Source of the DNA: Rheinheimera aquimaris
GTDB lineage: Bacteria > Pseudomonadota > Gammaproteobacteria > Enterobacterales > Alteromonadaceae
Assembly (NCBI RefSeq): GCF_020531985.1
Contig: NZ_JAJAVQ010000002.1
Coordinates: 434,001 to 498,000, forward strand
Reading direction: 5' to 3'
Length of the DNA stretch: 64,000 nt
Shown: positions 35,731-44,233 of the stretch, piece after piece
How positions within the stretch are numbered: position 1 is the stretch's first letter
Layout: every line of letters starts with the position of its first letter
The notes under the pieces: model-generated
The model's database searches: none
What the model saw: the letters and a program-made list of their open reading frames with translations, nothing else
Told to the model about the DNA's origin: nothing
Program-made: the position numbers and the translations under genes

Positions 35731-38271
35731 TCAGAACTGATAACGGATATCGACACCGACAGTGCGCGGTGCGCTGATACTGGTTACCGGTGTGCCAAGG
35801 GCTGCGGCTGCAAAGCCGCCGATACCGCCAATACTGTCATGATCGGTCAGGTTTTTACCCCATACTGCCAGCTGCCACTGCGCATCTGTTGTAGCCCAGC
35901 TCAGCCTTGCATTCAGGCTCTTCTGATCAGCAAAATAGCCCGGAATGCTGTAAGCGATATCCAGTAAATCCGGGTCGTCTGCGCGGGTGTTCTCTTCGTA
36001 CACATAGTCAACATGCAGTTTAAACTGGCCGTTAGCCAGCGTGTACTCCGGTGCCCAATCGGCGGCTAAGGTATAAGAGTCGGCTGCAGAGCTTTTCTCA
36101 ACATCTGTCACCAGGTCGCCATCGGCGTTATAAAACGGCTGCCATTTCGATTCGGTTTTACGGTATTCGGTAATCAGGCCCAGTTTCAGCGTTTGCGTTG
36201 CCTGCCAGTCCAACACCAGCTCGCCGCCGTGGATGTCCTGGTCGCCGTTTATCACTATTGGAATGGCCACACCGGCATCAGGTTCTTTACTGCTGACAGA
36301 GCGCTGGCGGTTGGTTAAGTCCATCTGGTAAGCCACCAGCTGTACACGCAGGCTTTGCCACAAATCAGCTTTGTAGCCAAGCTCAATATTGGCGACTTCT
36401 TCCGGCTCAAAGGGGGTGATGGCTGATCTTGGATCTAATGAATCATAACCACCTGATTTATAGCCGGTTGAATACGACAAATACAGCATATTGTTTTGAT
36501 TGACGTTATAGCGCGCCACGGCGCGACCGGTCAGTTTGCTCCAGCTATCGCTGGCATTCAGCTGTGGCATCAGCGGAAACAGAAATTCAGTGATACCCGG
36601 CAACGGCGCAGCAAAGGGGCGCTCAGTAATTTCCCAGCTGAAATCTTTCTCATCACGGCTGTAGCGTAAGCCGGCAGTAAACCCCCAATTATCGTTAAGC
36701 TGAATATCCAGGTCGGAATAAATACCATAAGAGGTAAAATCACCGGTATTGATAATATCTTCGCTCCACATTTTGCCCGCGTTGGACGGGCCAAAGATTT
36801 CCGCTACCCCCAGGCCGGCGCCTATTGCATCGTATGTCAGGTCACCGGTTGCGCCAATCGCTGCCACCAGCTCCGGGCTGAATGGCTCGGCACCCAGCAT
36901 CTGTAGCAGGCCTGCTACGGAAGGGTCTACCATTGCCATCACGCTGAGCATGCTGGCCCAGTCGGTTGGTTGCCAGATATGATCGGCAGGTAAGCCTAAC
37001 TGGCCTATCATTTCATCCGGGATGCCGTTTTGTTGCAGGGCGCCAATCAGCTGCTGGTTCAGATTATCGGTGGTGAGCCGGGCGATTGTATCCGCCAGAA
37101 TGTTCAGGCTGGTTTTCTGATACACCTTTTCTTTGCTGTACGTTACGCCACCAACATAGTTAATATTGCCATGCTGGTAATTCAGCTGTAATTCGTTATA
37201 GAAAATATCCGAGTCTTCAAAGTTAATGGTATCCAGATAACGGGTTTTATCAGCGGTACCGTCAGCATCGTCACGGCCAGATACCTGCCACTGCCGTTTT
37301 GAGCTTATCAGCTTACCTGACCACTGCTCGTTAAAGTCATGATACAGCTTCAGTGAAAACGCGGTCATGTCACGCCATTCATGGCCGTCAACCACATCGT
37401 TTTCAATGCGGCGATCTGCCGGGTTCATGCTGTAACTGTAACGGCTGATGCCAATGCCCGGGGCATAGCCTTGGTCGACATCGTCCCAGTCGTAACTGAG
37501 TTGTAGTTTAGTGGCTTCAGTTATCTGCCACAGTGCAGCCAGCCTGGCCGAGCGGTGGTTGACGCTGCCGAGCTCTTCTCCCCGGTAATCCGGGTTAACG
37601 TTGTCGACATAAGCATCGCGCTGATTGCTCATCAGGTTTAGCCGTAGTGCAAAATTATCACTCAGCGCTTTGTTACCCATCAGCTCATATCTTCTGAGCG
37701 CATAATCGCCCAGTGTCGCCTTAACAAAAGCTTCATCATCTAATGCCGGTGCGTTAGGGATCATATTCACTACGCCTGCAGCCGCATTTTTACCAAACAG
37801 GGTGCCTTGCGGGCCTTTTAAGATCTCGATGCGCTGCATATCGGAAAACAGCACGCTTTGCGCCGCGCGCGGCAGGTAAAAATCATCATAAAAAATGGCT
37901 ACTGATGGGTCGCCGCCGGTGCTGATGTTACTGCTGGAGATACCGCGTATTTCAGCCGAGGCCTGAGCAACCGCCTCTTTGCTGAATTTAAAGCCCGGCG
38001 TGTAGTCTGCTATATCGCCAAGCAGGACCGAGCTGGTTTCTTCCAGATCAGTAGCGGTAATGCTGTCGATAGCCAGCGGCACATCCATCACATTCTGCAC
38101 CCGCTTCTGAGCGGTTACCGTGATGGTTTCAATAGCAGCTTTGTTCTGTTCTGTCTCTGTTGCGGCTTGTTGAGCACTGGCCTGATTTAACGCCCCTGTC
38201 AGGGCCAGGCCGATACATAGTGCTATCGGTGTTCTGCTGAATATTGTGATGTCGCGCTGTAGTGCTGCCAT
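35731..38271 (-). CDS. TonB-dependent outer-membrane receptor
   Basis: 846 residues. Signal peptide ending near ALNQASA. The TonB box region is IETITVTAQKR, and the plug carries DVPLAIDSITATDLEE and GPQGTLFGKNAAAGVVNM. A 22-strand barrel follows, closing in ...TVGVDIRYQF with the terminal Phe. It imports an energy-requiring substrate across the outer membrane. It belongs to the broad iron-complex/carbohydrate receptor group common in marine gammaproteobacteria; the substrate is not deducible. It is divergent from the cytochrome operon, whose start is 231 bases away, and lies next to the second DUF3019 two-component set. Confidence 0.92.
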   Translation of the reverse strand: MAALQRDITIFSRTPIALCIGLALTGALNQASAQQAATETEQNKAAIETITVTAQKRVQNVMDVPLAIDSITATDLEETSSVLLGDIADYTPGFKFSKEAVAQASAEIRGISSSNISTGGDPSVAIFYDDFYLPRAAQSVLFSDMQRIEILKGPQGTLFGKNAAAGVVNMIPNAPALDDEAFVKATLGDYALRRYELMGNKALSDNFALRLNLMSNQRDAYVDNVNPDYRGEELGSVNHRSARLAALWQITEATKLQLSYDWDDVDQGYAPGIGISRYSYSMNPADRRIENDVVDGHEWRDMTAFSLKLYHDFNEQWSGKLISSKRQWQVSGRDDADGTADKTRYLDTINFEDSDIFYNELQLNYQHGNINYVGGVTYSKEKVYQKTSLNILADTIARLTTDNLNQQLIGALQQNGIPDEMIGQLGLPADHIWQPTDWASMLSVMAMVDPSVAGLLQMLGAEPFSPELVAAIGATGDLTYDAIGAGLGVAEIFGPSNAGKMWSEDIINTGDFTSYGIYSDLDIQLNDNWGFTAGLRYSRDEKDFSWEITERPFAAPLPGITEFLFPLMPQLNASDSWSKLTGRAVARYNVNQNNMLYLSYSTGYKSGGYDSLDPRSAITPFEPEEVANIELGYKADLWQSLRVQLVAYQMDLTNRQRSVSSKEPDAGVAIPIVINGDQDIHGGELVLDWQATQTLKLGLITEYRKTESKWQPFYNADGDLVTDVEKSSAADSYTLAADWAPEYTLANGQFKLHVDYVYEENTRADDPDLLDIAYSIPGYFADQKSLNARLSWATTDAQWQLAVWGKNLTDHDSIGGIGGFAAAALGTPVTSISAPRTVGVDIRYQF

Positions 38272-38502
38272 GCCATTCCCCTGACTTTTTGTTGTTCTAA
38301 TTATCTGCCGGTTGCTGGCCTGACCGCGTTATTTCCGCGCTGATTTAACCGCCCCTGCAGTACAGCTGATAGTAAACCTGCCGCTGCTGAAATAAACCGA
38401 TCTGGACAATTTTGTACACTTTTCAGTTTGAACCTGAGCTGGCGAAAACGCACTCTACCGGCAAGACGGCACGGCCTTCTGCTGACAAAAAATGGGTGCT
38501 CT

Positions 38503-39111
38503 ATGCAATATAAACTGATGCTCTGTGCGTTGTTGTGTGCTGTATTCAGTGGCGATGGCCAGGCTGATATGCCTGTTGCCGCGGCCACTTGCGGCGCCTG
38601 TCACAATGCGGCTGTGGCTACCGCCACCGGCGCACCTGAGCTAAATGGTCAGCACGAATTCTATTTACGTAAGCAGCTTGAGCAATGGCAAAACGGCAGT
38701 CGCGGCCAACACCCCGATGACAGCCGTGGCCAGCAGATGGCCGCGATTGCAAAGACACTAACCGCCGATGATATCAGCACGCTGGCGCGATACTTTAGTC
38801 AGCAGCCTTCAAGCCGTGTTGCAGAACCTGGCAGTGATGCCGCATTGCTAGATAAAGGCAGGCGTATATATATCGGCAATTGTGGCGCCTGTCATGGTGA
38901 CAAAGCCCAGGGCAACGTGGCGTTGAATGCACCGGCGTTATCTATGTTGACTAAGGATTATCTGGCATTGCAGCTTAGCCATTTTCACAGCGGCGTGCGT
39001 GGCACTGCGAAAAGTGACCGGCCCGGCCGGCAAATGGCTCTGATCGCCCGCGGTTTATCACCGGCCGATATGCAGGCCGTGGCTGCCTACATTGGAGCTG
39101 GCCTGCCATGA
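38503..39111 (+). CDS. Diheme c4-like cytochrome c
   Basis: 202 residues from ATG 38503. Signal peptide MQYKLMLCALLCAVFSGDGQA. Two class I cytochrome domains in tandem, each with a heme-binding CxxCH: CGACH at 30-34 and CGACH at 127-131. Both domains share the pattern YLxxQLxxxxxGxRG...RQMALIA and a Met in a matching place, as expected for cytochrome c4-type periplasmic electron shuttles. It overlaps the MauG-like gene by ATGA, so it is first in a three-gene operon and likely the electron donor or acceptor of its neighbours. Confidence 0.85.
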   Translation: MQYKLMLCALLCAVFSGDGQADMPVAAATCGACHNAAVATATGAPELNGQHEFYLRKQLEQWQNGSRGQHPDDSRGQQMAAIAKTLTADDISTLARYFSQQPSSRVAEPGSDAALLDKGRRIYIGNCGACHGDKAQGNVALNAPALSMLTKDYLALQLSHFHSGVRGTAKSDRPGRQMALIARGLSPADMQAVAAYIGAGLP

Positions 39112-40268
39112 TAGTAACTGCATTGCTTTTTAGCGCCCTGACGTTAGCTGACGGCTTTAGTTTAAGTACGCATTGCCCGCCCAGTTTTGAGCTGACGGCA
39201 GATAACCGCTGCACACTGGTGACCCGTTACGACGCTTACGATTCTTTGCAGAATAAAGGCGTCGGCGGCACCCGTACTGCATTGCCGGCACATCGCGATG
39301 GTTTCAGCCCACAGCAAATTGACCTCGGCCGCTATTTGTTTTTCGACCCGCTGTTGTCGGCAAATCACAAACAAGCCTGTGCCAGCTGTCATCAGCCCGC
39401 ACGCGGTTTTACCGATGGCAAAGCGCTGAGCACCGGCACCTATGGCGATATTGGTACGCGCAGTGCGCCCAGTTTGTGGAATGTTGGCTTTTTAAAAAAA
39501 TTGTTCTGGGATGCCCGTGCCGGTTCACTGGAACAGCAGGCGCTTATTCCCATCGTAGCGCCGCATGAAATGGCGAACTCGCCGGCGCAGCTATTAGCTG
39601 ATTTGCAGGCCAATGCATATTACCCGGCGCTGTTCAGGCAGGCTTTTGCAGGCACGGATCAGATAGATATGACACAGGTTGCCACGGCGCTCAGTGCATT
39701 TCAAAGCTCACTGATTTCCCTTAACAGCCGTTATGACCATTACGCGCACGGCTATCATCAGGCGCTGACCAAGCAGGAAATTAAAGGCATGAATGTGTTC
39801 CGCTCTTTTGTCGCCCGCTGTGCCGAGTGCCATACCCCGCCGCTGTTTACCAATCAGCAGATAGCAGTGATAGGCACACCTGAGCCCGATGGTATGGCCT
39901 TTGATGCCGGCGCCGGGGCAGAACCGGGCCATCAGAAGCTGCGTGGCGGCTTTAAAGTGCCGACGCTGCGTAATATCGCGCTGACTGCGCCCTATATGCA
40001 TTCCGGTCGTTTCGCCTCACTGGAAGAAGCGACAGAGTTTTACACCAAAGGCCGCGGCCATGCGGTGCCAGCGGGAGAAAACCTGCTGCTGCACTGGCAT
40101 ATCTGGGAGCCAAAACTGACGGCGGAAGAAATCAGCCAGATAGCGGCGTTTCTGGGCAGCCTGACCGATCAAAGCCTGCTCCCGGCCACGCCGGCACGGC
40201 TGCCGTCCGGCCTGGCGTTACCTGATGAATTACAACAACCCGAACCAAAAACAGGGGTAACAGAATGA
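39108..40268 (+). CDS. MauG/cytochrome c peroxidase-like diheme protein
   Basis: 386 residues with a secretion signal. Two heme sites: C91-x-x-C-H95 (CASCHQPARGFTDG) and C238-x-x-C-H242 (CAECHTPPLFT). The N-terminal heme is followed by FTDGKALSTG and TRSAPSLWNVGF, conserved in the bacterial di-heme peroxidase/MauG superfamily. Further motifs are FWDARAGSLEQQA and the C-terminal GGFKVPTLRNIALTAPYMHSGRF. It either reduces H2O2 or oxidatively modifies a partner protein, as MauG does. It overlaps both neighbours by ATGA. The distal ligand that would separate peroxidase from MauG types cannot be assigned with confidence. Confidence 0.87.
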   Translation: MIVTALLFSALTLADGFSLSTHCPPSFELTADNRCTLVTRYDAYDSLQNKGVGGTRTALPAHRDGFSPQQIDLGRYLFFDPLLSANHKQACASCHQPARGFTDGKALSTGTYGDIGTRSAPSLWNVGFLKKLFWDARAGSLEQQALIPIVAPHEMANSPAQLLADLQANAYYPALFRQAFAGTDQIDMTQVATALSAFQSSLISLNSRYDHYAHGYHQALTKQEIKGMNVFRSFVARCAECHTPPLFTNQQIAVIGTPEPDGMAFDAGAGAEPGHQKLRGGFKVPTLRNIALTAPYMHSGRFASLEEATEFYTKGRGHAVPAGENLLLHWHIWEPKLTAEEISQIAAFLGSLTDQSLLPATPARLPSGLALPDELQQPEPKTGVTE

Positions 40269-41755
40269 AAAAATCAACTTGGGTACTGGTGATATTGCTG
40301 CCAGTGGCGTTTATTGCTGGCCGTTATCTGGCAGGTGGCAGTCAGCAGGCACCGGCGCTGGTAGCGGAATCAAGCTATGGCGGCGGGGCGGCGGCAGGTA
40401 ATGGTAAAAAGTCGGTGATTGATCATGGCGCGCCGGGCAAAGTGCATCAGGTCAAGCCCGGTCAGTTGATTATGGATGCGGTGCGGGCGGCAGAACCGGG
40501 CGATATTATTCAGGTGTTTCCCGGCGATTATATTGAGACGGTGTATATCGACAAAGACAATATCCGTTTAAGCGGTGTGATTATTGAAGGCAAAAGACCA
40601 CGCCTGGTGGGCGAAGAGCGTTTAAACGATGCCATTTTGTATTCCGGTAATAATATCCTGATCGAAAACTTCTTAATTACCAAATACAAAGGCAATGGCA
40701 TTATGGGCCAGGCCGGTAATAACTTCGAAATCCGTAACAACATTATTGTCGATACCGGTGTGTACGGCATTTTCCCGCAACTGGGCGAAAACGGCCTGGT
40801 AGAGCACAATATTATCTCTGGTATTGAAGATGCCGCTATTTATGTTGGCATGAGCGACCACGTGCATGTGGCGAACAATGAAGTGTTCGACAGTGTGGCC
40901 GGTATTGAAATAGAAAACAGCCGCCATGCGGTGGTAGAAAATAACTTTGTGCACAATAACACCGGCGGCATACTGGCTTTTGTTACGCCGGGTTTGCCGA
41001 TCAAAGACACTGTAGATGTCATTATCCGCAATAACTGGATCAGCAATAACAATACAGCTAACTTTGGCGCTGTCGGTTCTATGGTGGCAGGCATCCCGGC
41101 TGGTACCGGTATTTTGATCATGGCGGCGGATGAGGTCATCATCGAAGATAACCTGATCGTCGGTAATAAAACGGCGGGTATTATTATTACTGACCATCAG
41201 AATGCACCAAACACCACGCTGGATCCGGAGTCTGACCCGACACCAGACAAAGTGATGATTTTAAATAATCTGCTGTATAACAACGGTTTTGATACTATCG
41301 CTGAAGCCAAAGTGTTGATGGCAACCGAGTTTAAGCAGGGCCAGCCTGATATTATCCGCGTCGGCGACAGCAATGGCAGCTGCATTAATAACCCGCAGCA
41401 GTATATTACTGTGGGTGTAGACAGTTGGCCGGCTTGCAGCTATACCAATACCGACAGCATCGTTAATTATCTTTTGGACCAGCCTGCCGCGCCGCGCTCT
41501 GTAGCGGCAGAGGATAAAGGCAAATATGCTTATCTGGGTATTTGTACCGGTTGTCATGCCTATACCGGGCGCTTAATTGGTCCACCGGTACAAGTTATTC
41601 AAAGTCTTTATATGGATGACCCGCAAGGCCTGGCAGATTACATTGCCAACCCGGTGAAAAAGCGCGACGACTATCCGCATATGCCGAAACAGGACTATCT
41701 GGACGCGGAAACGCGGCTGGCGGTAGCTGAGTATATGCTGCAGGTTGCCAACTAA
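40265..41755 (+). CDS. Right-handed beta-helix protein fused to C-terminal cytochrome c domain
   Basis: 496 residues. The hydrophobic N-terminus is a signal or anchor. Residues about 60-400 form a parallel beta helix with PbH1-type rungs (NNxIxxNxxxG patterns such as NNFEIRNNIIVDTGVYGI, HVANNEVFDS and IIEDNLIVGNKTAGI). Residues about 415-496 form a class I cytochrome c with CTGCH at 427-431 and a probable axial Met in YPHMP (M473). Beta-helix proteins of TIGR03805 type are often found next to c-type cytochromes in Shewanella; here the domains are joined in one chain. It probably binds an extended substrate or surface and passes electrons. No catalytic lyase residues were identified. Confidence 0.8.
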   Translation: MKKSTWVLVILLPVAFIAGRYLAGGSQQAPALVAESSYGGGAAAGNGKKSVIDHGAPGKVHQVKPGQLIMDAVRAAEPGDIIQVFPGDYIETVYIDKDNIRLSGVIIEGKRPRLVGEERLNDAILYSGNNILIENFLITKYKGNGIMGQAGNNFEIRNNIIVDTGVYGIFPQLGENGLVEHNIISGIEDAAIYVGMSDHVHVANNEVFDSVAGIEIENSRHAVVENNFVHNNTGGILAFVTPGLPIKDTVDVIIRNNWISNNNTANFGAVGSMVAGIPAGTGILIMAADEVIIEDNLIVGNKTAGIIITDHQNAPNTTLDPESDPTPDKVMILNNLLYNNGFDTIAEAKVLMATEFKQGQPDIIRVGDSNGSCINNPQQYITVGVDSWPACSYTNTDSIVNYLLDQPAAPRSVAAEDKGKYAYLGICTGCHAYTGRLIGPPVQVIQSLYMDDPQGLADYIANPVKKRDDYPHMPKQDYLDAETRLAVAEYMLQVAN

Positions 41756-41783
41756 AGCACGGCCTGCGTGAACAGCGGCAGGG

Positions 41784-41981
41784 TTAGTGTTCTAACGCCT
41801 GCTGACGCTGCCGCTCATACTCTTCATAGCTTTGCGCCATGCTTTGCATACACTTGTCGTATTCCGCTGCTGGCGCCCGCATACATTCGTTGCGTTTATT
41901 CTGCTGCAGGTTCTGATAGGCCGCTTTGTTACTGCAGCTGGCAATGAAAAGCAGCATAAGCGTTAAAACGACGGTTTTCAT
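41784..41981 (-). CDS. Small lipoprotein, 65 residues
   Basis: Type II signal peptide MKTVVLTLMLLFIASC with lipobox cysteine, followed by a charged, Gln-rich mature part with two further cysteines (ECMRAP and DKCMQSM). AGGAGAACC precedes the ATG. It is not a family I recognise. It is convergent with the cytochrome operon, with a 28-base gap. Confidence 0.65.
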   Translation of the reverse strand: MKTVVLTLMLLFIASCSNKAAYQNLQQNKRNECMRAPAAEYDKCMQSMAQSYEEYERQRQQALEH

Positions 41982-42048
41982 AGGTTCTCCTGTTATATCA
42001 GCCAGATGTTGCCACAGTATAGCTAGCTTTGCGCCATTGGCGGTAGCG

Positions 42049-43209
42049 CTACCCCAGACAGTAAAAGGTTACCGTATTACGGCCGCTGCGTTTTGCGTCA
42101 TACAGAGCATCATCGGCCTGTTTTAGCAGCCGCTCAAACTGACCGGCGCTGAAGTGGCTGCTATAAACGGCGCCGATGCTAATTGTCAGGCCAAGCGCTT
42201 TGCCATCCACAACCCGTGCTTGCTGTTCAACCTGCAGGCGCAGGCGCTGGCTGATATTGCGGGCTTCTGTTTCAGTGGTATCGGGTAAGACGATAGCAAA
42301 TTCTTCGCCGCCAAGGCGGCCGATAAAGTCTGTTTTACGCAATTCCTGTGTCAGAATTTGGGCTACCTGCCTTAATGCCACATCTCCGGTGTTGTGGCCA
42401 TAGTTGTCGTTTATCGCTTTAAAATGATCCAGATCCAGCATCATGACTGTCGCGGCAGTGTTATCGCCTTTGCGCGTAAGGTAGGCAATGGATTCCTGCA
42501 GAAAATAGCGCCGGTTTGGTAATTGTGTTAATTCGTCCTGATTGGCCTGGCGTAGCAGTGTTTGCTCGCGGGTTATGAAAAATATCAGGGGTAACAATAC
42601 TGCGGCAACGGTAGTCAGTAACAGGTGGCTGCTCAGTATCCATTGCAGTATGTCAGCGACAGCAACGGGCAGCGCAGTGTTCCAGTAGCGCAGGTACAGG
42701 TAGATTTCCATCAGCATGGTAAGGGCATGCAGCGCCAGCACCGTTTGCAGCAAACGATTAATAAATCTGGGGGGCTCGATCTGCTGCAGTAGTTTCACGC
42801 CCCAGACACAGCTGGTGACGATGACCGCAGCATTTAATACGGCAGCGCTATAGTGATAGCTATAGCTGCTACCCAGTGCAAGCAGATAAACCAGCATCCA
42901 GCCAGTTATTGGCGGCCATGGCAGTTTAGCAAGAGGGCCTTCAATAAAACGCAACAAACCGGTGGCTACCAGCAGTGGTGGCAGCGCCAGCAGAGCATGC
43001 GCCAGTAACACGCTAAATACAGCTGGCACCTGATACACCCGGCCAGTGGCAAGCAGGCTTGCTAATACAAAAATAAAGCAGGCCGCAGCCCAGTGCCGAA
43101 ATGCGCTTTGCTGAGGCTGCAACCTTGCCAACAGAGCCATATAAAGGGCAACCAGCAAATTGACAACCAGTGTCACGACGATAAGCGTGGCTAAATCGAG
43201 ATCCGGCAT
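42049..43209 (-). CDS. Membrane-bound diguanylate cyclase (GGDEF)
   Basis: 386 residues. The first 210 residues carry about seven hydrophobic helices, a membrane sensor module. The C-terminal GGDEF domain has the active-site motif GGEEF at 300-304 and an intact inhibitory site RxxD (RKTD, 291-294) five residues upstream, so it should make cyclic di-GMP and be product-inhibited. The segment NQDELTQLPNRRYFLQESI opens the domain. It is monocistronic. The signal sensed by the membrane part is unknown. Confidence 0.9.
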   Translation of the reverse strand: MPDLDLATLIVVTLVVNLLVALYMALLARLQPQQSAFRHWAAACFIFVLASLLATGRVYQVPAVFSVLLAHALLALPPLLVATGLLRFIEGPLAKLPWPPITGWMLVYLLALGSSYSYHYSAAVLNAAVIVTSCVWGVKLLQQIEPPRFINRLLQTVLALHALTMLMEIYLYLRYWNTALPVAVADILQWILSSHLLLTTVAAVLLPLIFFITREQTLLRQANQDELTQLPNRRYFLQESIAYLTRKGDNTAATVMMLDLDHFKAINDNYGHNTGDVALRQVAQILTQELRKTDFIGRLGGEEFAIVLPDTTETEARNISQRLRLQVEQQARVVDGKALGLTISIGAVYSSHFSAGQFERLLKQADDALYDAKRSGRNTVTFYCLG

Positions 43210-43317
43210 ATCCAGCTTGGGTATTGGAAAAGACCCGAGTGTAACCAGATGCTAACAATTTGGCCAGTGTTTCTGTTGTAGGAATAGTGGCACTGGTACT
43301 CAGTGCCAGCGCAACGT

Positions 43318-43689
43318 TTAGCGGTGCTGATCCAACATAATCTGGTTGCCGTCTGGGTCTTCCAGGATGATATGCTCCGGGCCGCTGCTGTCCAAATCGG
43401 CAGGCTTTTTAAGCTTTACACCCTGCGCCACTAGCTGGCGCTGAATATCGCGGATATCGGTAAACTCCGACAGATGCTGTGCATTGCTATCCCAACCCGG
43501 GTTAAAGGTCAGAATGTTTTTGTCGAACATACCCTGAAACAAGCCGATTACGGCAGTACCATTTTTTAATACCAGCCAGCCCTGGTTTTCGTCTCCGCCT
43601 TTGTAACTAAAGCCCAGCTTTTCATAAAATTCTTTTGAGGCGGCCAAATCTTTTACTGTCAGGCTGACTGAGAAAGCTCCGAGTTGCAT
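43318..43689 (-). CDS. VOC (glyoxalase/bleomycin resistance-like) family protein
   Basis: 123 residues from the ATG at 43689; AGGAG six bases upstream supports this start over the GTG and ATG just before it. Two beta-alpha-beta-beta-beta modules: VSLTVKDLAASKEFYEKLGF at the start and PEHIILEDPDGNQIMLDQH at the end. Metal-binding or substrate details vary in this superfamily. Function unknown; cytoplasmic. Confidence 0.82.
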   Translation of the reverse strand: MQLGAFSVSLTVKDLAASKEFYEKLGFSYKGGDENQGWLVLKNGTAVIGLFQGMFDKNILTFNPGWDSNAQHLSEFTDIRDIQRQLVAQGVKLKKPADLDSSGPEHIILEDPDGNQIMLDQHR

Positions 43690-43804
43690 CATCACTCCTG
43701 GAAAAGTTTTTTATCAGCTTAGACGGCACTGGCTTGTTATGCCAGCCTGCGGATCTGAGCCCGGCTGCTACACTTGGAGGACTATTCAACTCAGAGGAGG
43801 CATA

Positions 43805-44233
43805 GTGACTGTGAAACCTGCTAGCACTTCTGCTGCCCGGCTTCACCCGTTTCATGGGGTACTGCTCGGCGGTGCATTCGCATTCTTCTTCGCCACGTTG
43901 CTGTCAGACTTTGCTTATATCGCCAGCTACCATATTCAGTGGAGTAATTTTGCATCCTGGCTGATTACTGCCGGTTTGCTGTTTTCCGCGTTGATATTGC
44001 TATCGGCCGTCGTCAGTTTGCTGCGGCCGGCATATCGCGTTAAAGCTTTTGTTATTTACACTGTCTTGCTGTTATTGATCTGCGCGCTGGCGCTTTTAAA
44101 TGCGTTAATTCATGCCCGGGACGCCTGGGCTGTCATGCCAACAGGCGCGGTATTGTCAGGCATTGTTATGTTATTGGCCGCGCTGGCAAGCTGGCTTGGC
44201 TTTTCCCGTTTCGGGGTAGGAGGTGCAGCATGA
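43805..44233 (+). CDS. DUF2231-like membrane protein
   Basis: 142 residues from a GTG at 43805, preceded by a strong ribosome site (GAGGAGG). Four membrane helices, starting HPFHGVLLGGAFAFFFATLLSD, which is the DUF2231 opening (His-Pro in an amphipathic stretch before helix 1). The family is often encoded directly before PQQ/sorbosone dehydrogenase-like genes, as here, with ATGA overlap. It may anchor the dehydrogenase or transfer electrons from it to the membrane; not proven. Confidence 0.7.
   Translation: MTVKPASTSAARLHPFHGVLLGGAFAFFFATLLSDFAYIASYHIQWSNFASWLITAGLLFSALILLSAVVSLLRPAYRVKAFVIYTVLLLLICALALLNALIHARDAWAVMPTGAVLSGIVMLLAALASWLGFSRFGVGGAA

Noticed and set aside
36570..36794. Small frame on the minus strand inside the TonB receptor
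   Set aside because: Out-of-frame shadow of the same-strand receptor gene.
40673..41197. 174-residue antisense frame in the beta-helix gene
   Set aside because: Shadow of the repetitive Asn/Ile-rich frame.
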